From contig NC_081413.1 of NCBI RefSeq assembly GCF_030272615.1, positions 551,951,136 to 552,015,135 on the forward strand: DNA of 64,000 nt, in the 5' to 3' direction. This DNA comes from Cryptomeria japonica. Taxonomy: Eukaryota; Streptophyta; Pinopsida; Cupressales; Cupressaceae. Positions 44,188 through 56,610 of this stretch are shown here, in pieces. The position numbers and the translations under genes were made by a program. Numbering within the stretch: position 1 is the stretch's first letter; the number at the start of each line of letters is the position of its first letter. The notes beneath the pieces were generated by a model that was given only the letters and a program-made list of their open reading frames with translations, was not told the DNA's origin and ran no database searches.

Positions 44188-46127
44188 ATTATAGAAAGTC
44201 ACTTAAACTATTAACACCTTTCTTGCAAGACCTATAATGCAAAGGGGGTTATTTTTGCAACTAATAGCTTGTGGTTTTGTAGGGGTAGTTATTTGTGCTT
44301 GTGCTTTTCTTATATTAGCTCACTTTTGGATTTGGTGCTTAAAAATAACCTTTGTTTATCATCTCTTGTGCACTTGCACACTTTTTTAAAATTACAACTC
44401 AAGGTGTTATGACCTAAAGTAGTATTTCCTTTGGGTTGTTATATAGAAATAGAAAAAGTGAAAGTCGAAGCTCAAACCTATGACTATGTACCAAGCGTGT
44501 CAATTGTGAAGGAGATGTATGGGCCCTAGAGTGGTTAAATAGAGACTTAAATGTCTCAACCTTAATGTATGTATGTTGGTGTCCCTGAATTGTGACTAGA
44601 AGCCTTGTTTTAGTAGCCACCCTTTATGATTGAGTAATTGTGATGATTTTAGTGTAGATGATGCACATCGTTCCCTTAAGTTTCTCACCATTTGTACTTC
44701 CTTGAGTTGAGACATAATTTTTTGGGTTTTATTTAAGCTAATTGTAACTTTCAAAAAGAGAGTGATTGAGTTATGCCTCTAGGCCTGAGCCCCCCTATAT
44801 ATCCTTCTCTCACAAAAACAAGAATGCAAAGCACTCCTTAAGGTGTTAGACATTTTAGTTGATGAAGTGCCGAGCGTGGGCTTGATTTCACTGCAATTGG
44901 CCTTGACCTTAGGTGTAAATATTTCTTGGAGTATCTTCTTTTGTGCTATTCGGTGGAAATTTGGGCTTTGAGAAGCCTAGGATATACCCTTATTGTTGTT
45001 CAACAATCAATAGCTAATGTGTCTTTGTGTTTGCAGTGCCTTCTTGCCACATTAATTACCAAACACTTAAATCTGGTCATGATTTTGACATTCAAAATAA
45101 ACCTAGGAAAACTTTCCCCATAACTATGTATTGTTAGTTTATCCCCACATATTTGAGAGATCCTGATGCGTATTTGTTAAATATTCCTATGTATCTATCA
45201 ACAAATTCCTCCATATTTGTCTTTGTCTACCTATGTATTTAACTGGCAATTAAAATAACTTTGAACCTCCATCTTGATCTTAGATTTAACATCACTCAAA
45301 TTCATTGCAGTCTTTTTTATCATGGGTTTTAGACATATTAGATCAGATTAGGCACCTTAACTATCTTGTTGGCATTAGGTTATCTTTTTTACATTAGGAT
45401 TTCTTGGCTTTTAGAGGTCCTAGGCTTACAATTTTTTTGTATCTGACCTAGTTTTCTGAGGTATTGAAATGGTACTTAGCTGCATAGATTCATATTAGTG
45501 ACATTGTATTCATTAGGCACATTTTTAGCCTTCCCATTTTTTGTTATCTTATGTTACATTTTTGCTTTGGAAAACTACGTATTTGACCTATGTTTGTATG
45601 TATCTACTAGCCTATTCTTGTGTATTTGTCATCTGCTATTGCATATTTGCTTCAATGAGATTCAGAGATTATTGGCTAACTCAATAAGATTTTTGACTAA
45701 TCACCATCAATTTCACCATATTCTTTTTATCCATTTTCTAGTCATTTCTCTCAAATTCTTATCCAAAATCAATCCTTTAGAAACTAAAAGTTGCCTTTTG
45801 TCCTCATAATCTTATATCAATCTTGGCATCACTAGGTGTTTTTCTACTTAGATATAGTATCTTTAGGTAGGAGATCATCTTAGTTTCTTGAGTTGGATTA
45901 GCTTACCCTGGAGTTAATCACATCTTGGCAAGTCAAATCTTTTTTGAGTTATTGATTGTAGCTATCAATCATAATCCTAATCTTGTCACCATTGGAGCCT
46001 ACTTTAGGACCTTAGAGACAACTTTTGACCTTTCTTCATCCAAGTCATCACCTTATCCTAATCCTCATCATCGCTCTTGTCATCTTTGCATTTCATTACC
46101 TAATTCAAACCTTTCCTTTTGATGGTT
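44188..46127. other. Gene-free stretch right of the Tat array
   Basis: T-rich plus strand with scattered phrases like 'CCATATTTGTCTTTGTCTA' near 45210. The frames at 45498-45809 and 45925-46122 are low-complexity and hydrophobic, with no recognisable family. No LTR ends were found. Confidence 0.5.
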
Positions 46128-48245
46128 GAAACTAGAGACCAAAATCTTAGAAGGGAAGCCCAGGAAGCTCAAAGATATCAAAACATGGAGCATTATTATT
46201 ATAATGATGATGAGTTCTTCAACCAACGATCCTTTAGAAATAAAGGTTTAGTTGATGATTTAGATAATGATTACACAACCTTGAGATAAATTAAAGAGTA
46301 TGTGTCTAATGCTAAATTCAATAAAATTCTTGACATCGTATTATGCAACAATCTGCAATTCTTTTTATGGTAGGATGAAAGAATAAATATCTGGTAGAAT
46401 ACTGAGAGGGGGGGTGAATCCGTATACTGAAAAACTGATACAAACTTCCCAATCTCAAACTCAACCACACAAAGTAAACTTTCACTGTCAAGATCAATAC
46501 TCATAAGAATAATCAATGCCAACTGGTTAACTGTTATAACAACTTAACAATAAACAACATTCAACTTGTAAACATCCAAGTGCTTAATATATATCAACAC
46601 ACTCCATCTCTCAATGCTTCCATTTATCATGCCTTATTAGAATAGTTAAGTAATCAATCAAATCAACAAATAAGATCATAACCACAAAAATATTCACCAC
46701 ATGACACAAATTTTTATACGTGGAAAACCCAAATAGGTAAAAACCACAGTGAGATGAGACTCACAAGATAGCTATCTGAACTCTTTTGAAGTTCACCCTA
46801 TTAGGAGCCAAGCCTGTTAAAGCTTTTACAATAAGTCTTGTTAAGAACTGATCCCGCTAGGAATCACTCAGTTAAGGGATTTACAAAATGCCTTGATGAA
46901 AAGAAAATACCCTGATAAGAGTAACCTCGGTAGAGGATTTGAGAATCCAAGCTAATGGATCACCTTGTTGGAGGATTTAAGAAGTAACCAAGCTTGTTAG
47001 AGCTTACTTGGTTAGGGGATTTCAATTCTACTATAATTGTTAGAAGACATCAGGTTTTTCTTGATCTGTCTAAATAGAACTACATTTGCTTGATCAGATC
47101 CTTTTAAGCTTCAATCTTCCTTTACTCAAACTATAGATCCATTCTTCGGTTAGGCAATCACACACTCAACTAATTTCAGCCAACACTTTGCCAACACTTT
47201 TACAAAACAACTTCATCGACCTTAAATACAAATCAATTAGGTCGATAACACAAAAACAAACTAATTCTCTCATAGAGATTACAAAACAAATTGGTTCAAG
47301 TGTGACCGTTGGATTTACATAGCAATCTATACACATTCTTCAAGAAAATTCCAATCGCTCCATGATCACCACTTCATCAAAATTTGTAACTCATCACGTG
47401 CTATACATTAGATGCAATCCACTTTGCTCATTCCCTAGACAATCAAATAAACATGCCAAAACAATTTGAACTTATCCTCATACAATGATGACATGTGTCA
47501 CTATCATTACCGCTCATCATTAGATCTTAAACCAACAAACTTGATCGGTTAGGGTTTAACAAAAAATAACTGTTAGGGTTTACCGATTACATTGCATAGA
47601 AAGGGTTTAACCTTATACACTGGTTTATTGGTTCAACTCACAAACTTACATACCAGTTTACAACATCTTCCACAAAGCTCTTCCTATCGGTTACAAGACA
47701 ATATCAATAATAACAATAATATCAGCAATATCATAAATACCATTATCGGTTCAATTGACATCAATGACAACATAACATATCATTAATGCAATCTTGATGC
47801 AAATGCCAACAGTTTTTCCTAATGCTTTCCCAAGATGGTGCCAAATTACATCTGAATTTTGATGTATCAAAACTTAAGTATGTTAACCATAATGATGCTA
47901 GTGCCAGTGGAAAAGGATTTATAATCATCCCTATACCTGAGTCACCCATGTTGCTTTTGTAGAAACTGGTCATTCTCATGTAAGATGCTCAAATGCATAC
48001 CCAACAAAATCAAGATGAACCCTGTGTCAACACTTTTCATATGTGTGGTTGAAGGAACAACCAATCGCATACCAAAATTCAACCTAATGGTCAAAATTGT
48101 GGTCATGCTTCTACCAATCAACATCGTGGTCAATTTAATTACCCTAACCAAGGCCATGCTTTCAATGCCAGTCATACTCATGGTCAAAATATAAATTGAC
48201 ATCACCAACATTACCAACAATATTAGAATTATGCTCCACCTTTTA
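46128..48245 (+). pseudogene. Gag-like remnant split by an LTR
   Basis: The left part (46128-46391) starts 'MVETRDQNLRREAQEAQRY' and continues to 'DNDYTTLR' + stop. The right part (47812-48245) contains a CCHC zinc knuckle at about 47949-47988 if one frameshift is allowed (Cys, Cys, His, Cys with spacing 2-4-4, around 'TGHSHVRC'), and then repeated 'NQ.GHAFN' phrases rich in Asn, His and Gln. A minus-strand LTR lies between. The element type cannot be decided; LTR-retrotransposon gag is the best guess. Confidence 0.4.
46392..47811 (-). repeat. Copia-type LTR in reverse orientation
   Basis: On the minus strand it starts TGTTGGCATTTGCATC at 47811, and near the other end has TTCACCCCCCTCTCAGTATT, as in the 23473 and 25707 LTRs. 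The mid-region carries the typical 'TTTTTATACGTGGAAAACCC' phrase (plus sense, 46711). The exact 3' end (46376-46392) is unclear and no target duplication was found, so it may be a solo LTR with damaged flanks. Confidence 0.65.
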
Positions 48246-48249
48246 TCCT

Positions 48250-48440
48250 CTAATTGACTATCTGCACCAAACTTCTTCTTAAATACCCACTTGCATCCAA
48301 TGGGCTTTCTTCCTTTGGGAAAACTAACAATATCCTAGGTGTTAGAACTATCCAAAGTTGGCATCTCCTCCTGCAAAACCTACATCTAAGACTCACTTTC
48401 CTCAAAAGAGAATGCCTCCCTAGAAGATCTAGGTTCATCA
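48250..48440 (-). pseudogene. Copia RT N-terminal fragment
   Basis: The minus strand reads 'PKGRKPIGCKWVFKKKFGAD', the diagnostic opening of copia RT, in a frame that ends at the element break near 48250. Confidence 0.8.
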
Positions 48441-49128
48441 TTATTACTTATGTTTAGAAAAATTATATTGAAAATCTGGCGGGCTATACTTGTCAACTGG
48501 ATTCTATTGTATTATGGACCCTCTCAAAGGTGGAGTAAGAGATTCTTCCTCATGCTCTTCATTATGATCAAATTCTTGTGTCACAATTGAATCCTAAAAA
48601 ATAATTCACTTGAACTCTCTTCTTCTTCTCCATCTTCTTGACCATCTCTCTACTATTTAGCATGTGCATCTTCCTACTTAGTTTCAAGATGCATTGTCTT
48701 TGACTTTTCCTTTGGTTCTTCTTCACCCAAGAAAGCTCTAAATTCCTTGAAAATCACATCTCTAGAAAATATAATTTTACGAGTTAGACGATTTGAAAGC
48801 TTATCCTTTTACATTCTCACTATATTCTACAAAGATGCATTTTTGATATTTTATATCTAACTTAGATTACTTCTCTTGAGGGACATAAACAAAATACTCA
48901 CACCAAAGATCCTTAAATGTGAAACTAAATGCTTTTTACGGACAACCACATTTCATAAGGTGTTTTATCAATAAGAGCTTACTAGGAGATCTATTAATTA
49001 AATAAAAAATAGTACCAACATCTTGTGCCTAAAAAAATTTATCTACCTTAGCACTACTTAACATGCACCTAGCTCTTGCCATTAATCTACAATTCATTCA
49101 TTCTACTACCCCATTTTGTTGGGAAATG
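48441..49128 (-). other. Decayed integrase-RT spacer of the minus copia
   Basis: No long frame is left. Its position between the integrase core and RT indicates the integrase C-terminal and linker region. Confidence 0.45.
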
Positions 49129-49344
49129 TCAGGTGTAGTTTTTACCTAGCAATTCTTGCATGAATGTGCAAAACTCATTAAATTTCTTAGAGCAATATTC
49201 ACCTCCATTGTCAGATGTCAATATTTCTATCTTATAATCTGATTTCTTTTCAACCAATGTCTTAAATTCCTTCAAATTAGTGAAAACTTCATATTTTGAA
49301 TGTATAAAAGAAATCCAAGTATATCTTGAGACATCACGAACCAA
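49129..49344 (-). pseudogene. Copia integrase core fragment
   Basis: It reads 'DVSRYTWISFIHSKYEVF' and 'EILTSDNGGEYCSKKFNEFC', holding the second catalytic Asp (SDNGGE). A stop or frame loss follows shortly after, before the catalytic Glu. Confidence 0.82.
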
Positions 49345-49532
49345 GATCTATTCAAAGATTTAGCATCAACTAGACCACATACATATACATGGATAATATC
49401 TAAAATTATTATCTTTATTAACTCCTTAACTTATTTAGGAAATGAAGATCTATTTTGTTTACCAAACACAGTGCTCAAAGATGTCACTCTTACAAACAAA
49501 AAAAATAGAAATGCCCTCAACTAGTTTCTTAT

Positions 49533-50000
49533 CTAGAGTAGTCTTAAGACCTTTTTCACCAATGTGACCCAATCTATGTTGCCACTTGACATACATGCAT
49601 TTTCAGTCCTAGTTACAAAAGTTGAACTATAAAGAGTAGAAACATGAAGGTCAAACAAATCCCCTATCCAAGATTGTTTAGAAATTACCAAACTTCCCCT
49701 TACCAACCTGCAACCAAACTTGTCAAATGACACATGCAGTTTCCAATCATTTAACATGAAAACTGAAAGTAAATTTCTTGCAAAATTTGGAATATGTAAA
49801 ACATTATCAATAAAAACAATCCCCACATTGTTGAAACACAACTTTACCTTTCCTTCACCTATAATCATCACTAAGGTGTTATCAAGAAGAAAAAATTATC
49901 CTCTGTCATATCCTTTATACTTAGAAAAGCACTCCTTGTGAGGAGTCATATGGTATGAAGCACTCAAATCAACAAGTCAAGCATTGTTACTAATAGAGTT
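49533..50000 (-). pseudogene. Copia protease and GAG-pre-integrase remnant
   Basis: The protease active site reads 'LVDLSASYHMTPHKE' near 49940-49975, where DSGAS is expected, so Ser-Gly has become Leu-Ser. After a frame break, 'IDNVLHIPNFARNLLSV' is the typical protease C-terminus, followed by a weak pre-integrase segment. Confidence 0.75.
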
Positions 50001-50295
50001 ATCTAAAATAAAAAAGGTATCAGAATCATCATCATCTGAGGAATTGTATATGTAATCTTTGATATTATTTTTCTCGTGTATACACTCCTTATGCATATGC
50101 CCTCGTTTAAACCACATTTCCAATAATTCACTCTATATTTTTTCCGAGGCTCTTAGAACGTCCTTTTAAATTATCCTCTTTTTACTATCTTTAGGCCCTT
50201 TCTCCTTAGGCCTTCCTCGAACATGCAAAGCATCTTAGGAGCCAACATTCATGGTATTTTTCCTTATCTCTTCTGAAAGAAGTATAATAATGATG

Positions 50296-50821
50296 CTATC
50301 CATCTTTTTTTTTTTTACTAGCACTACATATTGCAATGATTGAATTTTCCCAAGAAGTAGGAAAAGAGAAAACCAATAAGAGGCATTTATCTTCATCTTC
50401 TGTCTTAACATCGATTGAAGGGAGCTGAATTATAATCAATTTAAAATCATTCAAATATTCAACAATTGAATCAACCTCCTTCATTTTTAAAGAATAGAAT
50501 CATCTTTTTAAGTACAACTTATTAGGTAAACTCTTAGTTTGGTAGATTTCACATGTTTTCCTTCATAGCTTGTAAGTGGTATCTTTTATAGAGATATTTA
50601 AAATGAAAATTTTTGTAAAACACAACCAAATGTCTCTCTATGCCTTGTTGTCATTTTTCTTCCTTTTTTTTCATTTAACAACAAAGACTAGTTAGTTTCT
50701 TTTCTTCAGAAACATACAACCACTGATATCTCTCTTTGAGAAGATCTTTTACTTTCAACTTACACATCTCATAACTAGTTCCATTGAAATTCTCAATGTT
50801 CTAACAAGAGATAAAGGCCAT
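50296..50821 (-). pseudogene. Copia gag, broken
   Basis: The ATG at 50821 starts a frame that soon meets stops. 'NFNGTSYEMCKLKVKDLL' near the start and 'VEYLNDFKLIIIQLPSI' with 'LLLVFSFPTSWENSI' further on are copia gag (UBN2) signatures. Confidence 0.72.
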
Positions 50822-50934
50822 GGTACATAACCTTTCTCAAACCTGCAAAAAACTCACAAAGCACAAACTCTCCACTACAACAAAAAACCTCCAACACTTA
50901 AGAGAAAAGCATCACTTTGTCAATAGATCCGTTA

Positions 50935-50946
50935 GCTCTGATACCA
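50935..50946 (-). promoter_or_regulatory. Primer binding site of the minus copia
   Basis: The minus strand reads TGGTATCAGAGC, the initiator-Met-tRNA complement, a few bases after the LTR end at 50952. Confidence 0.85.
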
Positions 50947-50951
50947 AATAT

Positions 50952-52114
50952 TGTAAGAAAAATATGAAGAAAAATTGCAATATTAACTTAAACTAAAAGT
51001 GATTGCAAATCTTAAACCTAAGATTGGCCTTTAATAAAGTGATTGTTGAATAAAAACAAGAAAAATAAAACCATAACACATGAAACACCAGATTTACATG
51101 AAGAAACCATTTTGGGAGAAAAATATACCACAAAAAAGAGGACAAGTATATTACTAATAAAATGAAAATTAGAACAACAGTACACATCTATGTAGACCTC
51201 TATAAAATTTGGTGATGCTTTGTTATCCTACAAACTGAATACGACTGGATGAATAACTCTAGCTTAAGGCCCCAATTTATAGAAGTTTGTGAGGATGAAT
51301 AGCATTATGGTACTACCAAACAATAGGTAACAAAACCACCTAGAAAAAATCACACCTATCTCCTTGGAATTAGCCACCTAAAATAGTAACTTACAAATGC
51401 TCCTATAGTTGTCATAAGGTATCTCTTATGCATGGGTACCTATGTAAGGAATTTGTCATAATAGAGCTATCATAGTTGTCATAGTATCTTATGATAGTTG
51501 TCATAAATCTCATAGATCCTCTAATTACGAGTTATGAAAAATGTCATAACTCCCAAAAATATGAGATTCCAAATGGGACACCTAGCTATTTTGTCCTTTT
51601 CCTAGAAGACAAATGGTAACCGTAACTTTTCTTTTACATGGTCTCTTTCACCATCATAGGTCAAACAGTTTAACCTTTTATGGGTAAATTACAAATGACA
51701 TTAAGAAAAAAATAAATTAAAGGATTTACGATGTTGATGGTACCTAAATCCTAATAGTTCAACCTATCATATAATTTTTAACTTCTCACTCTTATCATAT
51801 AACTTGTCATATCTCATAATTTATCATTTGAATCTATCATATTTTTTAACCTCTCATAGGGACTTACACACCTTACAACATGCCAAAACATATGACAAAT
51901 ATCCTTCCACAAGATGAGATGTATACTTCCTCATGTGAGGACAAATGCATCCAAGTCACGTTCCATGCAGGATGACAACTCATTATGCCATCTCTTACAA
52001 AATGAAAAAGTATGATGTACATAAATGATTACAATGTAGACAAATAAATAATAAAAAAAATATCATACATGACAGGAACTTGAAACCTAGGTTGAGACAC
52101 CTTGATTCCCAACA
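50952..52114 (-). repeat. 5' LTR of the minus copia
   Basis: The minus strand starts TGTTGGGAATCAAGGTG at 52114 and ends TTTTTCTTACA at 50952, next to the primer site. The TATA-like CTATAAATTGG is at about 51270. About 51440-51840 contains many short 'TGTCATAA'/'CATAATAG' repeats. Confidence 0.75.
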
Positions 52115-52794
52115 ATAAGCTTATGTTTTTGTCCCTTCTACTTAGCTTTTGGACAATCAAACTGTAACACCTCGCCTCATATATAACTAATACAACCTTA
52201 AACTATATTACATATTTTTCTTCAATAGATAGTTACATATGTTAGGGGATTATAAATGAGATGATTGTATGAAAATATTCTTGGTATTCCTTAGTAAACT
52301 TGATGAAAAATTGATAGCATAAATAATGACTTATTATTGTGGTATAATTATTTTATGAACTTGTTGGCTATGTGTAGGAAAGTAATAAGGTTTATGGTAG
52401 AAGGAAGAAATATCTATTCCAAATCAAGTTCATCTTTGATAAGTTAAAATTTTAATCATTCAATGAGGGTTTATTATTTAAGATCAAAATGTTTATGAGG
52501 TTTTATACCATGGGCATTTAAATGGTAAGATTTGATCAATTTTATTATTTAAAGTGTGAAAGAAAACCCCTAGGCTTTATACAGTTAGGGTAGGGGTCAA
52601 TTGAATGCATAATAAAAGTCCCAAGACTTGATTTACCACTTCAAAATTCCTCATTAATATGAGTTATGATTTTGGAGTATGGGTGGTATTAGGTGGGATA
52701 AGGGTACCAATCCCACCCACAAACCCTATTTATGAGGGAGGACTTGGGGATGATGTGTCCTAGTGTTTGTCATCTTGTCATTGAGGAAAAGACC
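52115..52794. other. Gene-free spacer
   Basis: AT-rich sequence between two elements. I see no gene or repeat boundary. Confidence 0.55.
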
Positions 52795-54014
52795 TGTTGG
52801 ATATTGTGGTGTATTGTTGCTGCTAGGATATGGTGTTTTCATTGATGTCAACATGTTCTTGTGATTTATTTCAGTGTGATTAGAAAGATTTTCTAATACG
52901 GTTTGTAGTTTTGTTTTATCAAACTCTGTCGGTATATTTTGATGTGATCAGATCTAGTGCTTAGATTTTGGGATATTGTTTGGGATGGTCTTGTGTATCT
53001 TCATTTTATATGGTTCATGATTTGTTTCTCACAAAGTTATCCTTCTTCATGACAGTTATTGATTAGTTGTGTTCTTGAGCTTTCAAATGTTGACTGATGA
53101 AGATTTGAAAAATGGTGTTGGTGCAATTGTTCCTAATGATTCTAACATGCTTGCTAGTGTTTCCTAGTAATGTCCTATTTGTTTTAGCGATCCACATTGA
53201 TCGTTGTGCAATTTTTTGGTGGTTTGCATCAACCAATGATGATTTTCATGTTATGCGGTTTTCCTTGTGGTGTAGCGTGTTGCGATTGATCTTGGCATGA
53301 TTTTGGATGGTGTTGTGCATTTGGGAATTTGATTTAGGTTCATACTATGCTATGTAAATCATTGTATTGGTCTGGTAATTGATCTTTGTATCATGTGATG
53401 TAATTTTGTAATTATGAGTTGAGGGTTTAGTCAACCTTGTTATCAAGGTTGATGAATTGTATATATAGGTGATAGTCATGTAATTTAGGTGTCGGTGTTG
53501 TGCCTACATTATCAAAGAGAGGTGTATGTGAGAACAAGTGATGTATCCTTTGGTGTTGAGATTGAGATGAGATTGGTGTTACATGGCAGACAACTGTGCT
53601 TAACCAAGTTTTTAATCAAGCATTTGGAGATGTTATTCTTTCAGTCCATTTCTTTCAAATTGTAGCTTGAATCTTATTGTAAGTCAATGAGACTTCCTTG
53701 AGGGTTGTAGCCTTCTGGGACATTATACTTGAATAGTGAGCTCTAGGCAGTGTGTTTGAATGCATGTACATTCCCCATTGGAATATTTTTACATACTACT
53801 ATAGGGTATCATCTTACTATGGGTAGGTTCCCACCGTAGTTTTTCCCTTAACCGAGTTTTCCACTTGAAAACCTTGGTGTTGTGTGTTGTGCCTTCAAAT
53901 TGCTTATCTTTCTTATTGCTGCAGTTTATCAGATCTATTTTTGGTGATTATCTTTGTTATTTTGGTGAAGACTGATTCCCCCTCCTCAGTCTTTCTTCTT
54001 GTTTTCTTCTAACA
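52795..54014 (+). repeat. 5' LTR of the interrupted copia
   Basis: Starts TGTTGGATATTGTGG and ends TTCTTCTAACA before the primer site. The TATA-like TATATATA is at 53460-53467. The 'AATAGTGAGCTCTAGGCAG' phrase near 53733 is shared with the first copia LTR (near 1873), so the two families are related. Confidence 0.82.
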
Positions 54015-54016
54015 AT

Positions 54017-54028
54017 TGGTATCAGAGA
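54017..54028 (+). promoter_or_regulatory. Primer binding site
   Basis: TGGTATCAGAGA, two bases after the LTR, matches the initiator-Met-tRNA complement except for the last base. Confidence 0.8.
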
Positions 54029-54070
54029 CAGATCCTCTGGTAGAAGCTTTTTCGCTTGAGGAGATCCAGG

Positions 54071-56610
54071 ATGGTAGCTCAAGGTATTTTTTTTAAGAAG
54101 GATAGTCTGAGGTTTGATGGAAGTAACTATACTATATGGAAGAACTGAATGGAAATGCACTTGAAATGTCTTGGAGAAGATTACAAAGAACTCCTATGTT
54201 GTTCCTCAAAATGGACCATCTACTCCTAATGAGGTCAAGGAAGTAGAATATAATATTAAAGCAAAGGAAGATTGCTTAGTGCCTTGACTGATTTTGTGAT
54301 GACAAATGTAATGGGACTTCACACCACACATGAGATCTGGGAGAAGCTTGAGATCATGTATGAAGGTTATAAACAAGTGAAAGTTGTCAAGTTGTAGAGC
54401 TTGAAAGGAAAATATGAGACATTGAAGATGGGAGATGATGAGAACATACACTCTTTTATGGCTAAGGTAAATGATCTTGTCCTAGGTATCAGATGTGCTG
54501 ATGGAGCCATTGAAGAAATTGTTGCTAAGGTGTTGAGATCCTTTCCTCTTTCTTATAAACATAAAGTTGTTGCTATTGATGAAATCTGGTGTGTGACTGC
54601 AGTGACAAGAGATGTGTTGGTTGGAAAGCTTGCTACATTTGAGCTAAGTTAATTTGGAGAATCGCATGGAAAGTGTGAGACAACATTTAGAGCATTTGCA
54701 TCTGTATCAAGTAAGAAGAAGTATGATCCTGATGAATGCAAGATATCCATATATGAAAGAGAGAGAAGAGAGATGGAAGAGCAAGAAAGAAATCTAGATG
54801 AGCTTGAAGCTTTTATTGCCCAGAGATAGCCTAAAGGAGCTGGTAAGTATGATGGAAAGTTTCCTTTGAAATTTTTCTCTTGTAATAAGATAGCACATTT
54901 TGCTTCTAGATGCCCAAAGAGAATGGCTAAGTATTACATGCATGATAAGTTTGATAAGCATGATATGAATGATAGATATGAAAAGTGTAGACATATAAAA
55001 ATGACCATATTCCTAAATGAATATTTTATGTTCATTTCTATGTTTAATTAAATCCAATTTAATTAAATTATCCGCATTCCTCTATTTTAATTAAGTAAAT
55101 TACTCAATTAAATTCACTATACCATTTAATAGGATAATTCATTTTATTCAATTAAAACCCCTATCCACTTTTTAGTTAAATTCGAATTTAATTAAAATAG
55201 TTATCCTAAATTAAATAAATCTAATTTATTTAATTACAACCAAATTAAAATAAAGCAATTTATTTTAATAAAACCTATTTTCCCTCACCCACTTGCAAAA
55301 TCCTACACCTCCCACTTGTATCCTAAATCCTATTCCTAATTCTTCTAGAATTCTTCTAAACCTAATCAATTAACCCAAAACCTATCCATTATCCCTTTCC
55401 CCTAAATTTGACGAGGTCACTTCTCAAATTTGGAGTAAAGTCTTCAAAAGGCATTAAAGCCTTTATGCCCCCAAATTTGGAAGGACTCTTACAAATTTGT
55501 CCCCAAAGTCTTCATAACCATTAATGGTTAACTCAAACCTTCTTACATGGTTAAAGAATTTCCATAAACTCAACCTCCATGTAACCCAAGGGTCTCACCA
55601 AGAATTTATTGCTTTGATCATGGTTATCCTTAAAACCTTTGCACACGAGTTTATCCTTTGGGTAAAAGCTTTATCCAATGGGTAATCTTAACTTAACCTT
55701 AACCATTACCCCTAAGATAACCATGAGGTCTTCTCAAGAATTTAATGCTTCCTACCTCTCTTCTCAACCCAATCTTATGTTGACATTTGTCACCATTTCA
55801 TTGGTGCTAATTGCAAACATGGATTCCCAACTTTCAAACTCAACCCTTGATTAAATCTTTCAATCCTAGCCATCCTTTGCCCTATTTTTGCTATAAATAG
55901 AGCTCTCATCCCTCCATTTTCATATCATCCAAGACTTTAGCATCTCACTTATACTCAAATCTACTCAAGCTTTCATATCTCATTTTATGCTCATCATTTA
56001 GCTTCTCTTTTAAGTCAGGAATTAATCTAAATATGCTAATTTAGAGTATGTTCCTTATCATATAGCTTAAATCATTGAACTAATATAGTATGCTAGGATA
56101 GTATTTGTTTACTAATCTTGTCATCTTATAGTTAGTTTATTGCATTTATAGAATCATGCATAGCTTAGGATGCATCTCATATTAAATCAACAAAAAACAT
56201 CCCTCGTTCTTGCATTTGCCATCCCTAAACCATTTTGCTCAGTGATTTCAGAGCAAAAACATTGGTTTGAGGGACCATGCAAGATAGAGAACCATGGAAC
56301 CAGCCTTGGGAAGCTGAGTTATAATTCATGACTCCATAGCTTGCACCAAGAAGTCATGTGGGTGTGTGAGCAAGGCTCCATAGAGCTCGGTTTTCCACAT
56401 TTTGAGTTCTATTGACCCACTTTTCCCACACACAAAAAGCATGAGAAGTATGATAAGCCTTACAAGTCTAACAGGAAGTTTATAAATTATAAGAACTATT
56501 ATTATGTTGTTGATGAAGGTGTTACTGATGAAGAATCAGAAGGAGATGCAGTTGTGTTTATTTCTATTAAATAAGATGGACCTTTACCTATTGATTCCAC
56601 TTGTTGCATC
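54071..56610 (+). pseudogene. gag: Copia gag, split by a solo LTR
   Basis: The frame begins 'MVAQGIFFKKDSLRFDGSN' and soon has TGA (54146) and frame breaks. The readable core (54401-54652) holds 'LRSFPLSYKHKVVAIDEI', as in the first copia gag. The zinc knuckle near 54870-54915 has its first Cys changed ('KFFSCNKIAHFASRCP'). At 54985 the frame is interrupted by the solo LTR. Skipping it, the frame resumes at 56440 ('HEKYDKPYKSNRKFINYKN') and continues with 'VVDEGVTDEESEGD', matching 'ADEGVTDDSDKEP' of the first copia. It stops before 56611. Confidence 0.85.
54986..56434 (+). repeat. AT-rich gypsy-type solo LTR with target duplication
   Basis: It starts TGTAGACATATAAAAATG and ends TTTTCCCACACA (1,449 bases), flanked on both sides by AAAAG (54981-54985 and 56435-56439). 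The TATA box TATAAATA is at 55892-55899. It is of the same family as the reverse-strand LTR at 8067-9862. No internal sequence is present, so it is a product of LTR-LTR recombination. Confidence 0.9.

Larger units (their letters stand above)
48246..52114 (-). mobile_element. Minus-strand Ty1/copia, 5' portion
   Basis: From right to left: 5' LTR (52114-50952), primer site, gag, protease, integrase pieces, and the very start of RT, where it is cut at about 48250. Domain order is copia-type. All parts are broken by stops and frameshifts, and much of integrase is missing or unreadable. The 3' half is absent from this location. Confidence 0.8.
52795..56610 (+). mobile_element. Ty1/copia 5' end, interrupted twice
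   Basis: A 5' LTR, primer site and gag are present. Gag is split by a solo LTR (54986-56434), resumes at 56440, and the element is cut at 56610 by insertion of the gag-protease gypsy element. The remainder presumably lies beyond the window. Confidence 0.85.

Noticed and set aside
45498-45809. 103-codon hydrophobic frame
   Set aside because: T-rich sequence yields Phe/Leu/Ile by composition; there is no promoter, splice or family evidence.
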